Below, in pieces: positions 28,502 through 37,646 of a DNA stretch of 64,000 bases. The notes below the pieces were generated by a model, which worked only from the letters and a program-made list of their open reading frames with translations, made no database searches and was not told the origin of the DNA. The DNA is from SKVR01 sp964453995 (GTDB taxonomy: Bacteria > Bacteroidota > Bacteroidia > Bacteroidales > UBA7960), in the NCBI GenBank assembly GCA_964453995.1, contig CAYVQC010000006.1, positions 39,548-103,547 on the forward strand. Reading direction: 5' to 3'. Each line of letters opens with the position of its first letter. Within the stretch, counting starts at the first letter, position 1. A program made the translations under genes and the position numbers.

Positions 28502-28566
28502 ATTCAAATTTACTAGTACGTTACCACCTGTTTCGCATCATGTAGGCAGAAACAGTATTATTGCAG

Positions 28567-29604
28567 TTAATTGATTTCAATGATCTGGAAAAGATCGTCA
28601 AGTTTTGGGGTAAGTATGATTTCTGTTCTGCGGTTTTTGCGACGGGCTTCAGGAGTTTTACCAGGATCAAGGGGCATGTATTCTCCTTTTCCGGCAGCTG
28701 TAAGCCGCTGGGGGGCAATGTTGCTGTTTTGCAAAATTATTCGTACAATGGCTGTGGCGCGCAGCACACTGAGATCCCAGTTGTCTCTGATCTGGCTACC
28801 AGGCCTGAAGGGCACATCATCGGTGTGGCCTTCGATGAGTATGTTTATATCCGGGTTTGCCTCAAGTACTTTTGCCAGTTGCCGCAGGGCGTTCACTCCC
28901 TGTGGGTCAACGGTGGTGCTTCCCGTAGCAAATAACAGCCTTTCTTCCATAGAAACATACACTTTCCCGTTTTTGATCTCAACAGTAAGGCCTTGACCTT
29001 CAAAACCCAGCAAGGCATTGGAGATGGATCTTTTCAGGGCCTGCACGGTTGAATCCTGGCGGGCAATGATGGATTCCAGTTCATCAACACGTTGTTGTTT
29101 GCCGGTCAGCTCCTGCGCTGTGTTTTGCAATCTTTCGTTCAGAGCGTTCAGGTTCTTTTCCTTTTCCAGCATAGCGGCTGTTGCTTTTCTCAGCTCATCT
29201 TCCCTTCGCTGCAGGTCTTCCTGCGTGGCCTGCAATTCACGAATAATGCGGCTGGTTTCCATTTCTTTCCCTTCCAGGAGTTTTTCATTATGGTCGAGCA
29301 CTATTTCGTAGGTTTTGGCCAAACGGTCGTAGTTTTCTCTCAACCGCCTAAGCTCTATGCCCACCCGTGTGGTATCGGTTTTTAGTTTGCCGATCTCTTC
29401 CTGCAGCTGATCGCGTTGGCTGCGCAACTCATTGTTTTGGGTAAAAAGTGTTTCATTTTCCTGCTTTAATTCCGTGTTCTGGCTTTCACATATATCACGG
29501 CGTTCCACCAGTTCTTCATACTTTCTTGCCGGTACACAGCCGGTTGCAGCAACCATGGTTGCAATGACAACCAGGATCAGGATGCGTTTGATTTTTTCTG
29601 TCAT
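28567..29604 (-). CDS. OmpA-family peptidoglycan-binding lipoprotein with coiled coil
   Basis: This 345-residue protein starts with a lipoprotein signal peptide (hydrophobic IKRILILVVIATMVAATGC, lipid-accepting Cys23). A long alpha-helical coiled coil of Glu/Gln/Arg-rich heptads covers about 28-200. The C-terminal OmpA/MotB domain (about 220-335) contains LLFATGSTTVDPQG, IEGHTDDVPF and the RATAIVRIIL and RRTEI segments that bind peptidoglycan diaminopimelate. It should anchor the outer membrane to the cell wall from the inner leaflet, with the coil as a spacer. ATG at 29604 is clear. It has its own -7-like element upstream and a strong terminator downstream, so it appears to be a single-gene unit. 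Confidence 0.9.
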   Translation of the reverse strand: MTEKIKRILILVVIATMVAATGCVPARKYEELVERRDICESQNTELKQENETLFTQNNELRSQRDQLQEEIGKLKTDTTRVGIELRRLRENYDRLAKTYEIVLDHNEKLLEGKEMETSRIIRELQATQEDLQRREDELRKATAAMLEKEKNLNALNERLQNTAQELTGKQQRVDELESIIARQDSTVQALKRSISNALLGFEGQGLTVEIKNGKVYVSMEERLLFATGSTTVDPQGVNALRQLAKVLEANPDINILIEGHTDDVPFRPGSQIRDNWDLSVLRATAIVRIILQNSNIAPQRLTAAGKGEYMPLDPGKTPEARRKNRRTEIILTPKLDDLFQIIEIN

Positions 29605-29629
29605 AGTTATTGGGTTAAGATTCTGGATG

Positions 29630-29637
29630 CAAAAATA
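29630..29637 (-). promoter_or_regulatory. -7 element of the OmpA-type lipoprotein gene
   Basis: The minus strand reads TATTTTTG, a perfect TAnnTTTG match, 26 bp before the ATG. No TTTG lies at exactly 19-21 bp upstream. Confidence 0.4.
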
Positions 29638-29713
29638 CTTGCTTCACCAGATTTATCCATATTTTATACAAATAATTCCTGGTGTAGCCCAAAGCAGGTA
29701 TATGCATAAAAGC

Positions 29714-29745
29714 ACAGGAGCAAGACTGTTAGTACCTGCTCCTGT
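29714..29745 (-). terminator. terminator of the amylase gene
   Basis: A 9-bp perfect stem (ACAGGAGCA with TGCTCCTGT) with a 14-nt loop lies 54 bp beyond the amylase stop and is followed on the minus strand by GCTTTTATGC. The T-run is short, so efficiency is uncertain. Confidence 0.55.
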
Positions 29746-29798
29746 AAGTGTGCAATATTTTTTTCCTTCGAAAAAACCAAAGGGAAAAACAAAAAGGA

Positions 29799-32645
29799 TC
29801 AACGGATCACGATCTTTCCGCTGTGTGTTGCATTACCGGAATGCACCTGGTAGAAATAAACACCGGGAGTTGCTTTATTCCCTGAGGCAACAGAAGTATT
29901 CCAGAAAAACTGGTTGTTTGAGGGTGCAAAGGCATTGTCTTTTTCAAAGACAGTCTGGCCCTGCAGGTTAATGATACGCAGGCTGTATTGGTCGTTTCCT
30001 TTTACGGTGAAGGTAAAGCCCTGATCAGAAGGGTTGGGGAATACGGTAACATCAATGGCTTCATTAATGAAAGGATTGTAATTGCCCATAGGAATACCAT
30101 GTTCTGGGAATTCAACTCTTGAATAGAGTCTGTATTCACCGGGTTGCAGAGTAATGGGGTCGCTGAGGTCTTCCACCATGAGTGTTTCGCGGCTGAAAAA
30201 TTCATACCAGGTGCCCGTGCGTTGGAAGCCCGGATTAAAAGTTGTTTCAGTAACATCAAAATTACCCAGGATGGTTACTTCATTGGATTCGTGAGTGAGA
30301 TGGATGCGTTTGGCTGCCCCGGAGAGGTGGAGCTCATAGTCATCGGTACGGAAAACATCATGTTCCTTTTTGAGTTCGATCAACATGGAATACACGTCGT
30401 AAAGTCTTTTCCGCCGCCAGTCGTCGTAATAATCCCACCGTATAGGTTTTGGGTCGGTGCGGCACTGGTCATTGATGGTTCCATCCTGGCAATGGTTGAT
30501 GGAGAAATCGTATCCTAATTCTCCAAACTGCCAGATCATTTTAGGGCCGGGAATGGGGAAGTAAAATGCAGCTGCCATTTCAGCCCTTCGGAGTGCGGTA
30601 GACATATTCTGTATGTCGTAGCCTGAAGTTGCATTTCCAAAATTCAGATTGCGAAACATCATGCGCTCCTCGTCATGGCTTTCCATATATGCAATAAGAT
30701 GAGGATTGTTCCATCCCCTTTGTTTGTAAGATACCCATTCAAAGTTGCTGTCGCTGAGCCAGCCCATTGATGCTTCATGGTAAGTATGGGTTACATTGCC
30801 CCAAAGCATCATGCCGTAATCTGAGAGTTCCTTTTCTTCGTCGTTGTCGGCAAAGTGCTCCAGGATAACATAAGCATCGGGGTTAACACTCCATACATGG
30901 TCGGCAATTCTTTTTAAGTTGGCGATTCGTGCTGCATCATAATCCCAGCCTTGTCCACCGGTTTGAACATTAGTAAATCCTTTGGTAAAGTCGAAACGGA
31001 ACCCATCAACCCTGAACTCGGTAAGCCAGAATTCGGTAATTCTGTTGAAAAGTTCATGGGTGTAAGGGCTATCCTGGTCAAAGGTATTGCCCCAGCACCA
31101 TGGCTCGTGAGGGCATGTTTGCAGGTACCAGGGATTATCGGGAGAAGGTTGTCCCCATGCTCCTGCATTAGGGTCGAAATACATCTGCACCAGGGGTGAC
31201 AAATTGAAGCTATGATTCAATACAATATCAACTACAACGGCAATACCACGTTTGTGGCATTCATCAATAAAACGCTTGTAGTCTTCTCTTGTGCCATAAG
31301 CCTTGTCTGTGGCAAAATACATAGCCGGGTTGTAGCCCCAGGAAATATTTCCTTCAAACTGGTTGATGGGCATCAACTCAATTACGTTTACTCCCAGGCT
31401 CTGCAAATAATCCAGTGAGTCCATCACGGTTTTAATTGCTGATGTTTCCACAAAGTCGCGTACCAGCAATTCATAAATCACAAGGTCTTCTTTTGCGGGT
31501 GGAGTAAACCCGGTGGCCTCCCATTCAAATTCGGGTCGGCCAGGATGCAGTATACTCACATATCCGGTGGTTTTGTCCTGGGGATATGGCTTCAGGTTGG
31601 GGTAGTTGAAATCGGATATCCATTGATCGTTCCAGGGGTCAAGAACTTTGTGGGTATAGGGGTCGGGGATGCGTATCTCATTGTCAATAAAATACTGAAA
31701 AGCATACTCTGTATCAGGTGTGAGACCGGTGAGGGTAAGCCAAAAGTAGGTGCCAGAAGGATCGACTTTCATGTAGCCTTCTTCGGCCACCATCCAATCA
31801 TTGAAATCACCCAGTACGAAAACAAAATCTTTGAGAGCAGGTGGATCTTGCAATACAAGGGTTACCGTTGAATTGTCGATATAATTGATTCCGGGCACAA
31901 GGCCATCGGGCATTTGTTCTACTACAGGATCAGGACGAATAAAGAGGTAGGTAGAATCGTAGGCAACATCGGTATCATTTACAGCCATGGCTTTGATCCA
32001 GTGGGTACCGTAGCCAAAGGTATTGCTGCTGAAATCATAATCCAACTGGCTGTTGGTTGTGGTAGCAACTTCTTCGTTGTTGACATAAAGGGTAATCTGC
32101 TCGCTATCAATGGCTGCAGCCTGAATATTGACAGACTCGCCAAATTCAAGGATAGGCTGATCTTTGGGAGGATTAAGAATAGAGATATTCAGTGTTCCGG
32201 ATTCGAATACATCAATGAACAAATCCGCACTTTGGGGCGAATTAGTTGATGCCCTGAAAACAAATGCCAGACCCGTAATGGTTTTATCTTCGGGTACATC
32301 GTAAAAGTCCCGGATGCTGGGTTCAATTTCGAGCAGATAGGTGTTTGCTGTAAGGCGTTGCAGCTGAGGTTGGGTTTGATTATTTCCCCAGCTACCGATT
32401 ACATACTGCCAGTCACCATCTTCCTGGGTGGTTACACCCGTGTGTGTGTAAAGATCTCCGGTGTAGCCTTCCAGGTCAGTTCCGGTGGCATCAAAGTAGA
32501 TAGAAACCGGGCCCTCATCAGTAGGCAATAAAGGGTCGGAGGTAATGGTTTGTGCCAGTGTAGCCAATGGCATTAGAAATGCCATTAGAAATACAAACCT
32601 GATGATCGGGAGGGGTTTGCAATGGTAAATTTTCACAAGCTTCAT
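29799..32645 (-). CDS. secreted GH13 alpha-amylase-family enzyme with type IX sorting domain
   Basis: This 948-residue protein has a signal peptide (about 1-32, cleaved after ATLAQ) and an N-terminal carbohydrate-binding-like domain (about 35-140). A bacterial Ig-like stretch (about 150-235) and a CBM48-like E-set domain (FVLGDFNDW near 275) come next. The GH13 barrel (about 365-760) has DIVLNHSF, the nucleophile Asp552 in GFRFDFTKGF, the acid/base Glu596 in VILEHFAD and Asp658 in ESHDEERM. The last 80 residues are a type A sorting domain (VTVFPNPSDQGF to GKIVIR), which directs export through the SprA/PorU/PorV machinery encoded nearby. Substrates are probably alpha-glucans. ATG at 32645 is used; the frame extends to a TTG nine bases upstream. 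Confidence 0.93.
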   Translation of the reverse strand: MKLVKIYHCKPLPIIRFVFLMAFLMPLATLAQTITSDPLLPTDEGPVSIYFDATGTDLEGYTGDLYTHTGVTTQEDGDWQYVIGSWGNNQTQPQLQRLTANTYLLEIEPSIRDFYDVPEDKTITGLAFVFRASTNSPQSADLFIDVFESGTLNISILNPPKDQPILEFGESVNIQAAAIDSEQITLYVNNEEVATTTNSQLDYDFSSNTFGYGTHWIKAMAVNDTDVAYDSTYLFIRPDPVVEQMPDGLVPGINYIDNSTVTLVLQDPPALKDFVFVLGDFNDWMVAEEGYMKVDPSGTYFWLTLTGLTPDTEYAFQYFIDNEIRIPDPYTHKVLDPWNDQWISDFNYPNLKPYPQDKTTGYVSILHPGRPEFEWEATGFTPPAKEDLVIYELLVRDFVETSAIKTVMDSLDYLQSLGVNVIELMPINQFEGNISWGYNPAMYFATDKAYGTREDYKRFIDECHKRGIAVVVDIVLNHSFNLSPLVQMYFDPNAGAWGQPSPDNPWYLQTCPHEPWCWGNTFDQDSPYTHELFNRITEFWLTEFRVDGFRFDFTKGFTNVQTGGQGWDYDAARIANLKRIADHVWSVNPDAYVILEHFADNDEEKELSDYGMMLWGNVTHTYHEASMGWLSDSNFEWVSYKQRGWNNPHLIAYMESHDEERMMFRNLNFGNATSGYDIQNMSTALRRAEMAAAFYFPIPGPKMIWQFGELGYDFSINHCQDGTINDQCRTDPKPIRWDYYDDWRRKRLYDVYSMLIELKKEHDVFRTDDYELHLSGAAKRIHLTHESNEVTILGNFDVTETTFNPGFQRTGTWYEFFSRETLMVEDLSDPITLQPGEYRLYSRVEFPEHGIPMGNYNPFINEAIDVTVFPNPSDQGFTFTVKGNDQYSLRIINLQGQTVFEKDNAFAPSNNQFFWNTSVASGNKATPGVYFYQVHSGNATHSGKIVIR

Positions 32646-32704
32646 GCTTTTCAATTATTGGTTAATAAAATGCAAAGAGCGTTTTGCTCCTTTTTTTCCT
32701 GGTT

Positions 32705-32712
32705 CAAAAATA
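32705..32712 (-). promoter_or_regulatory. -7 element of the amylase gene
   Basis: The minus strand reads TATTTTTG, a perfect TAnnTTTG match, 60 bp before the amylase ATG. No -33 TTTG is found at 19-21 bp. Confidence 0.4.
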
Positions 32713-32869
32713 ACAAAAAATGTCCACTTTCTGTTTACTTTTATAGTACGAGGTGTACTGCTGGTATGGCAATATGTTTCACTTTACAAAGTAGAAATGG
32801 ATTTTCCCTTTAGTGTTGTCATGTTGGTTGATTTGCTGTGATGATATATTTTATTAAATAGTACTTGCA

Positions 32870-35692
32870 ATGAAAAAGTTTCTGAAAATTACCGGTGCAA
32901 TCCTAATGGTTTTTCTCGCTTTGCTGATAATACTTCCCGTGGTTTTCAAAGGAAGAATTGCCGAACAGGTAAAGGTTGCCATTAATAAGAATGTGAATGC
33001 AGAGGTTGACTTTGGCACTTTCAGGCTGTCTTTTCTCAGAAGCTTCCCTGATCTTACATTCCGATTAAATGAACTGTATGTTGGCGGAGTGGATCATTTT
33101 GAAGGCGATACCCTTGCTGCCGTGAGCAGTACCTTTGTAACCATCGACCTGATGAGTCTTTTTGGCAGTGGTGGATATGAAATAAAATCCATCAGGGTTG
33201 ATCAGCCCCATGTAATGCTTAAAGTGCTTGAAGATGGCCGTGTAAACTGGGATATTGTGGTTGATACTACAGATGAGCAGCCTGATGATGCCCTTGAAGA
33301 ATCAGATTTTAATCTGGCACTTAAAAAACTTACCATCAATGAAGGGGTCATGGTTTACGATGATCGCGATCTTCAGTTTTTCCTGAATCTACAGGATCTT
33401 GATCTTACTCTGAGCGGTGATTTTACAGCAACTACAACAACGCTGAGAATCAGAAATACCACAGTGCAACAGGTTTTTGCCAAATATGAGGGAATGCCGC
33501 TGTTGCATGATGTGTTTGTTGATCTCCATGCTGATATAGATGCTGACCTGGAACAGTTTGCTTTTATATTTCGCGACAACAGACTCAGGTTGAATGATCT
33601 GCCGGTTGTATTTGATGGATCATTTGCCATGCCCGGCACTGACATAGTCCTGGATTTCAATTTTTCTTCTCCCCACAGTGATTTCCGGTCATTTCTTTCT
33701 TTGGTGCCGGCGATTTATGCCAGGAATTTTGAAGGATTGAATACTTCGGGGGAAATGGCTTTTAACGGTCATGTAAAAGGGACATACAATGAGGAAAGTA
33801 TTCCGGGTTTCGGTATAAACCTAGATGTTGTCAATGGGATGTTCCGGTATCCTGATTTACCTGCAGCCATCACCGATATTTTTGTCAACACGCGAATTTC
33901 AAATCCCGGGGTGGATGCCGACCTTACAGTAGTCGATGTGAGGCGGTTTACGCTTAATGCAGGTGGCAATCCCGTTGAGATTCAAATGAAGCTGCAAAAT
34001 CCTGTTTCCGATCCGCACATCGATGCCTTTGTAAAGGGAAAGCTAGATTTGGGCACGATAAAAAACTTTTATCCACTTGAAGAAGAGGAAGAGCTGGGCG
34101 GGATTATCGAGGCCAATATGAGTGCCCGCGGAAGGATGTCGAGCATTGAAAATGAACGCTACAATGACTTCGAGTTTACAGGCCGTTTTGCCATGCAGGA
34201 TGTACTCTATACCAGCGATGCCTTTCCGGAGGGAGTAAGGATTACAGAGGCTCAAATGAGCCTTGCTCCGCAGTTTGCCTCCCTGCGAAGCTTCAACATG
34301 CAACTGGCCGATAGTGATCTTTCAGCCAGCGGACGGATAGATAACATTCTTGGGTTTGCCCTCAACGATGAAATGTTGACCGGTAGCTTTCAAACGCGTT
34401 CAGAGTATTTTGATCTCAACCAATTTATGCAGGATGAACCCACACCTGAACCTGATGAACCCATTGAATTATCGGTAATAGAAGTTCCTGCCAATATCGG
34501 GTTTACGCTTCAAAGCCAATTCAACAGGGTTTTGTTTGGAGAACTGGTTGTAACCAATGCCTCCGGCGCCATCATGGTAGAAGACCAGGCAGTAAAAATG
34601 AGAAACCTGCGAATGGATATGCTTGGGGGATCCCTGGTAATGAATGGATCATACGCAACACCAGATGTGCAGCGTCCTTTGATTGACTTTGATTTGGATA
34701 TTTCGCGCTTCAATATACAAGATGCTTTCAATACTTTTAATACTTTTTCGGCGATAGCCCCTTTGGGCGAAAGAGCCAGCGGACGTTTTTCTGCCGGACT
34801 CAGGCTCAGAGGCTCTCTCGATGAAAAACTTCAGCCCGTACTTGAAACCCTTACCGGTGGAGGAAGCTTTAGCTCCTCATCCCTTACCATAGAAAACAGC
34901 CCGGCCCTGTTGGCATTAGCCAGTACTATTCAATTGGACCTGTTTCGAAAGGTGGATGTAAAAAACGTTGATGCGGAGTTTTCCTTCAGCAATGGCAGGG
35001 TAGAGGTAAAACCATTTACTGTTAACCTCGGACCTGCACAGGCTACCGTCAGCGGGAATCATGGCTTTGATCAGTCCATAAATTACCTGATGACCTTGGC
35101 AATACCCCGCGATGTGTTTGGCGGGGCTGCCAACCAGATTTTGGATAACCTTATTGCCCGGGCTGCTGACAGTGGGTTAGCTATTGCTCCTTCCGAAACT
35201 GTAAATGTGGGCGTAGGATTTACCGGAACTGTTTCCAATCCCAAAGTCAATCTTACCCTGGCCCAAAGCGCAGAAGGAGCACGTGAGCAAATGCAGACTG
35301 CCATTGAGGATGCTGTAAAAGAGGTTGTAGATGACATGAAAGGCAGGGGAGAAGAGGTTATTGAGGATACCAAAGACAAAATCCGGGAAGAGCTGGAACT
35401 GCGGGCACGCCAGGTAATAGAACAGGCCGAACAACAGGCGCAGAATATTCGGCAACAGGCTCAAAATGCAGCAGAGGCCATAAGGCAGGAAGCACGCAAC
35501 CAGGCCCAAAAGCTTGAAGATGAAGCCTCAGGAACCATCGCAAAGGCTGCTGCCCGGCGAGCCGGCGAACAACTCATAAAAGCTGCCGATGAGAGAGCTG
35601 CTAAAATGGAGAAAGAAGCTGACAAACGTGCCCAACAATTGATTGAAGACGCAAAGCAACGAGCCGACAGCATCAGGGCCGGAGAGGAATAG
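32870..35692 (+). CDS. AsmA-family membrane-anchored protein with C-terminal coiled coil
   Basis: This 940-residue protein has one N-terminal membrane helix (about residues 6-27) and a long periplasmic part built of repeated beta-rich AsmA-like segments. The N-terminal AsmA domain includes RLSFLRSFPDLTFRLNELYV near 52, and the AsmA_2-like block near 680-780 includes PFTVNLGPAQATVSGNHG. Such proteins are related to bridge-type lipid transporters between inner and outer membrane. From about residue 805 the protein becomes a highly charged, Ala/Glu/Gln-rich amphipathic helix of about 135 residues, unlike most AsmA proteins. ATG at 32870 starts a clean anchor. A strong terminator follows. It is a monocistronic gene by context. 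Confidence 0.85.
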   Translation: MKKFLKITGAILMVFLALLIILPVVFKGRIAEQVKVAINKNVNAEVDFGTFRLSFLRSFPDLTFRLNELYVGGVDHFEGDTLAAVSSTFVTIDLMSLFGSGGYEIKSIRVDQPHVMLKVLEDGRVNWDIVVDTTDEQPDDALEESDFNLALKKLTINEGVMVYDDRDLQFFLNLQDLDLTLSGDFTATTTTLRIRNTTVQQVFAKYEGMPLLHDVFVDLHADIDADLEQFAFIFRDNRLRLNDLPVVFDGSFAMPGTDIVLDFNFSSPHSDFRSFLSLVPAIYARNFEGLNTSGEMAFNGHVKGTYNEESIPGFGINLDVVNGMFRYPDLPAAITDIFVNTRISNPGVDADLTVVDVRRFTLNAGGNPVEIQMKLQNPVSDPHIDAFVKGKLDLGTIKNFYPLEEEEELGGIIEANMSARGRMSSIENERYNDFEFTGRFAMQDVLYTSDAFPEGVRITEAQMSLAPQFASLRSFNMQLADSDLSASGRIDNILGFALNDEMLTGSFQTRSEYFDLNQFMQDEPTPEPDEPIELSVIEVPANIGFTLQSQFNRVLFGELVVTNASGAIMVEDQAVKMRNLRMDMLGGSLVMNGSYATPDVQRPLIDFDLDISRFNIQDAFNTFNTFSAIAPLGERASGRFSAGLRLRGSLDEKLQPVLETLTGGGSFSSSSLTIENSPALLALASTIQLDLFRKVDVKNVDAEFSFSNGRVEVKPFTVNLGPAQATVSGNHGFDQSINYLMTLAIPRDVFGGAANQILDNLIARAADSGLAIAPSETVNVGVGFTGTVSNPKVNLTLAQSAEGAREQMQTAIEDAVKEVVDDMKGRGEEVIEDTKDKIREELELRARQVIEQAEQQAQNIRQQAQNAAEAIRQEARNQAQKLEDEASGTIAKAAARRAGEQLIKAADERAAKMEKEADKRAQQLIEDAKQRADSIRAGEE

Positions 35693-35717
35693 CATTTTCT
35701 CTTTACTTGCAAATGCA

Positions 35718-35758
35718 AAAGGGAGCAGGATTATGAAGAAAATGATCCTGCTCCCTTT
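35718..35758. terminator. bidirectional terminator between the AsmA-like and thioesterase genes
   Basis: A perfect 14-bp stem (AAAGGGAGCAGGAT with its complement) closes a 13-nt loop. It lies 25 bp after the plus-strand AsmA-like stop and 25 bp after the minus-strand thioesterase stop, so it can serve both convergent units; the flanking T runs are short on both sides. Confidence 0.8.
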
Positions 35759-35783
35759 CTATTGTTCCGGCTTATCCATACCA

Positions 35784-36167
35784 TTAAACCGGCACAAACA
35801 TTTCTTTTTCAACTATGTATCGGGTATGTGTGCCTATACCTATGCGGCCGTCCTCATCAAAAGCTTCCACCGTAAAGCCCAGTTTTTTACCCTCAATGGA
35901 GGCAAGTAACGATTCGGCCCACACTTTTTTGCCAATTCCGGTGGCTTTTATATGCTTAATGCTCACTTCCGTACCAACAGTAACAAAACCTTTAGGAAGC
36001 AATTGCTGTATGCTGGTATGGGCAGCTTTTTCCATCAAAGCAATCATTGCCGGAGTAGCAAATACCTCAACCTCTCCCGAGCCATATTCTGTGGCTGTAT
36101 CTTTTGTTTCAACATATTGTTCTGCTTTTCCTTTGATCCCCGGGAATAGTTTTTCTGTTAGATTCAT
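35784..36167 (-). CDS. FlK-like hot-dog thioesterase
   Basis: This 127-residue protein has the hot-dog fold pattern of the fluoroacetyl-CoA-thioesterase-like group. The segment EYGSGEVEVFATPAMIALME (about 27-46) contains the helix with the conserved acidic residue and the strand before it; GTEVSIKHIKAT and SIEGKKLGFTVEAFDEDGRIG follow. It probably hydrolyses a small acyl-CoA; true fluoroacetyl-CoA activity is not implied. The start lies 3 bp after the stop of the OsmC-like gene, so the two are translated from one message and may handle related reactive compounds (inference). Confidence 0.8.
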   Translation of the reverse strand: MNLTEKLFPGIKGKAEQYVETKDTATEYGSGEVEVFATPAMIALMEKAAHTSIQQLLPKGFVTVGTEVSIKHIKATGIGKKVWAESLLASIEGKKLGFTVEAFDEDGRIGIGTHTRYIVEKEMFVPV

Positions 36168-36170
36168 GGT

Positions 36171-36578
36171 TTATTCATAATGAAATGAAACGTCTAATTG
36201 AATGTCAGGGTGTATGCTTTTTGCTACCGGGCAATGTTTTGCTGCCTGCTCAAGAATGGTTTTTTCTCGTTCTGAATAAGCTTTTGCCGACAGGTCAAAT
36301 TCAATGACCAATTGGGAAATGCGGCGGGGATTGGCGGCCATGACCTTAGTGGTTTTGGCTGTAACATCTCCCAGTGAAAATCCTTTTCCATTTGCCGTTA
36401 TGTCCATTAGAGTGATCATACAGCTGGTAAGTGCTGCCGACACCAGGTCGGTGGGAGAAAAAGCCTCTCCTTTGCCATTGTTGTCAAGGGGAGCATCGGT
36501 GATGATTCTTTGAGAAGAAAGCACATGGGTGGCCTGTGTTCTGTAGCCCCCCAGGTAGGTTGTTCTTACGGTTTCCAT
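36171..36578 (-). CDS. OsmC-like peroxiredoxin family protein
   Basis: This 135-residue protein belongs to the OsmC/Ohr family, thiol-dependent enzymes that reduce organic hydroperoxides. The family Cys residues appear in LVSAALTSCMITLMD (Cys53) and AAKHCPVAKSIH (Cys115), spaced as in the YhfA/OsmC subgroup. The N-terminal strand MVR-like TTYLGGYRTQATH and SPTDLVSAAL are typical. It is the first gene of a two-gene unit with the thioesterase, 3 bp apart. A perfect -7 element lies 14 bp upstream of the ATG, which would give a very short leader. Confidence 0.88.
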   Translation of the reverse strand: METVRTTYLGGYRTQATHVLSSQRIITDAPLDNNGKGEAFSPTDLVSAALTSCMITLMDITANGKGFSLGDVTAKTTKVMAANPRRISQLVIEFDLSAKAYSEREKTILEQAAKHCPVAKSIHPDIQLDVSFHYE

Positions 36579-36592
36579 AAACTAGTTTTTTA

Positions 36593-36600
36593 CAAAGATA
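36593..36600 (-). promoter_or_regulatory. -7 element of the OsmC/thioesterase operon
   Basis: The minus strand reads TATCTTTG, a perfect TAnnTTTG match, 14 bp before the OsmC ATG. The predicted leader would be under 10 nt. No -33 TTTG at the usual spacing. Confidence 0.4.
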
Positions 36601-36676
36601 TGCATTGAAGGGAAATGATGAACAGGTTGTCTTTCGGAAAAAGTATGGGTTATGCAAATCGCAGCTCAATAAAAAA

Positions 36677-36701
36677 CCCCGGCTCAAGAATTGAACCGGG
36701 G
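36677..36701 (-). terminator. terminator of the cysteine-rich protein gene
   Basis: An 11-position stem with one mismatch (CCCCGG outer part, GAA-type loop) is followed on the minus strand by TTTTTTATTG. It lies 48 bp after the stop of the cysteine-rich protein and upstream of the OsmC promoter. Confidence 0.8.
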
Positions 36702-36748
36702 AAAAAAGCACAGTAATTGAAAATAATAACTAAGAGGGAAATTAAATT

Positions 36749-37219
36749 TTAGTTTCCTTTATTTGCCTGCTGGCTCTTGATTCCTGAAGGAACCTTGGTG
36801 CATTCACCGGGCTGCGGACCAGCAGCGGTTTTGATGGGAGTTGCTGAAGAAGAGCAATCAGCTGAAGCGGCAGTTGTAGTGGCAGCAGATCCTGCGCAGG
36901 ATGACTTGGGAGCACTGCTGGTCTGGATCATTTGAACATCTGAATTTTCAGCTTCAGCTTTTGTATTTTTACTGCTGCAGCAGGAAGTATTGGCTGTTTT
37001 GTCTGCACAGGAAGCAGAAGCTGTTTTTGTTTTTTCAGCTCCGGTGCAAGAGGAATCTTCACTGGCGGCAGTTTCTGTTTGCATTGTTTGTACAACCTCA
37101 GCGGTCTTTCCTGAACAACAAGAATCTTTTTCGGTTTTGGTTCCTGTAGCGGTTAGCATCATGCTAAGTCCTGCTACCAGGAAAACGCTCATTACGGATG
37201 ATAAGATGTATTTTCTCAT
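36749..37219 (-). CDS. small exported Cys/Ser/Thr/Ala-rich protein of unknown function
   Basis: This 156-residue protein has a signal peptide (residues 1-25, ILSSVMSVFLVAGLSMMLTA) and a low-complexity mature part rich in Ala, Ser, Thr and Lys. It carries nine cysteines, two of them as Cys-Cys pairs (KDSCCSGK and NTSCCSSK) and the others singly in repeated contexts (SSCTG, SASCADK, SSCAG, ADCSS, GECTK). The Ser/Ala-x-Ser-Cys units look like an irregular repeat. I do not recognise a family. Metal binding or disulfide cross-linking in the cell envelope is possible. The gene has its own -7 element and a strong terminator, so it is likely expressed. Confidence 0.7.
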   Translation of the reverse strand: MRKYILSSVMSVFLVAGLSMMLTATGTKTEKDSCCSGKTAEVVQTMQTETAASEDSSCTGAEKTKTASASCADKTANTSCCSSKNTKAEAENSDVQMIQTSSAPKSSCAGSAATTTAASADCSSSATPIKTAAGPQPGECTKVPSGIKSQQANKGN

Positions 37220-37646
37220 AGATTGATTTTTTTGATGGTTGCTTATTTTTATTTAGACCAAATATAAATAAAAAAAATGTTCTGGGTGATTCCCCACGTC
37301 AAAAAAATGTTAAATGTTTGTTTAGGTATTTTGTTGCTGAATGTTGTTTAATTTCCTGTATGCAGAAGATGAGGCGATTAAAAGTGATATAACCGGCTTT
37401 TTTGGCGCTTGCCATGATGCTGGGAAAGGACAGTTAGTAAAAAATTAATAGTTTGATTCATTTGTCCCTTGCCGGGTTACTACTTCTTAAGAGATTTATT
37501 GATGGAATTTCAAATATATTTACACCTTAATAATACTAATTGAGATCAGTTTATAGTTATTTACCAACAAGATTTCCGAAACATTTCGTTTAGATATTGA
37601 TAGAAACTTTTCACAGAATTTTTTAACATCCTGTCAAATTGATGAT
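37220..37646. other. divergent intergenic region between the Cys-rich protein and the MacA-like adaptor
   Basis: These 427 AT-rich bp separate two divergent genes. A perfect -7 element for the minus-strand gene lies at 37259-37266. I find no perfect TAnnTTTG element for the plus-strand adaptor, no small gene and no known riboswitch. Confidence 0.45.
37259..37266 (-). promoter_or_regulatory. -7 element of the cysteine-rich protein gene
   Basis: The minus strand reads TATATTTG, a perfect TAnnTTTG match, 40 bp before the ATG at 37219. No TTTG lies at exactly 19-21 bp upstream. Confidence 0.4.
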
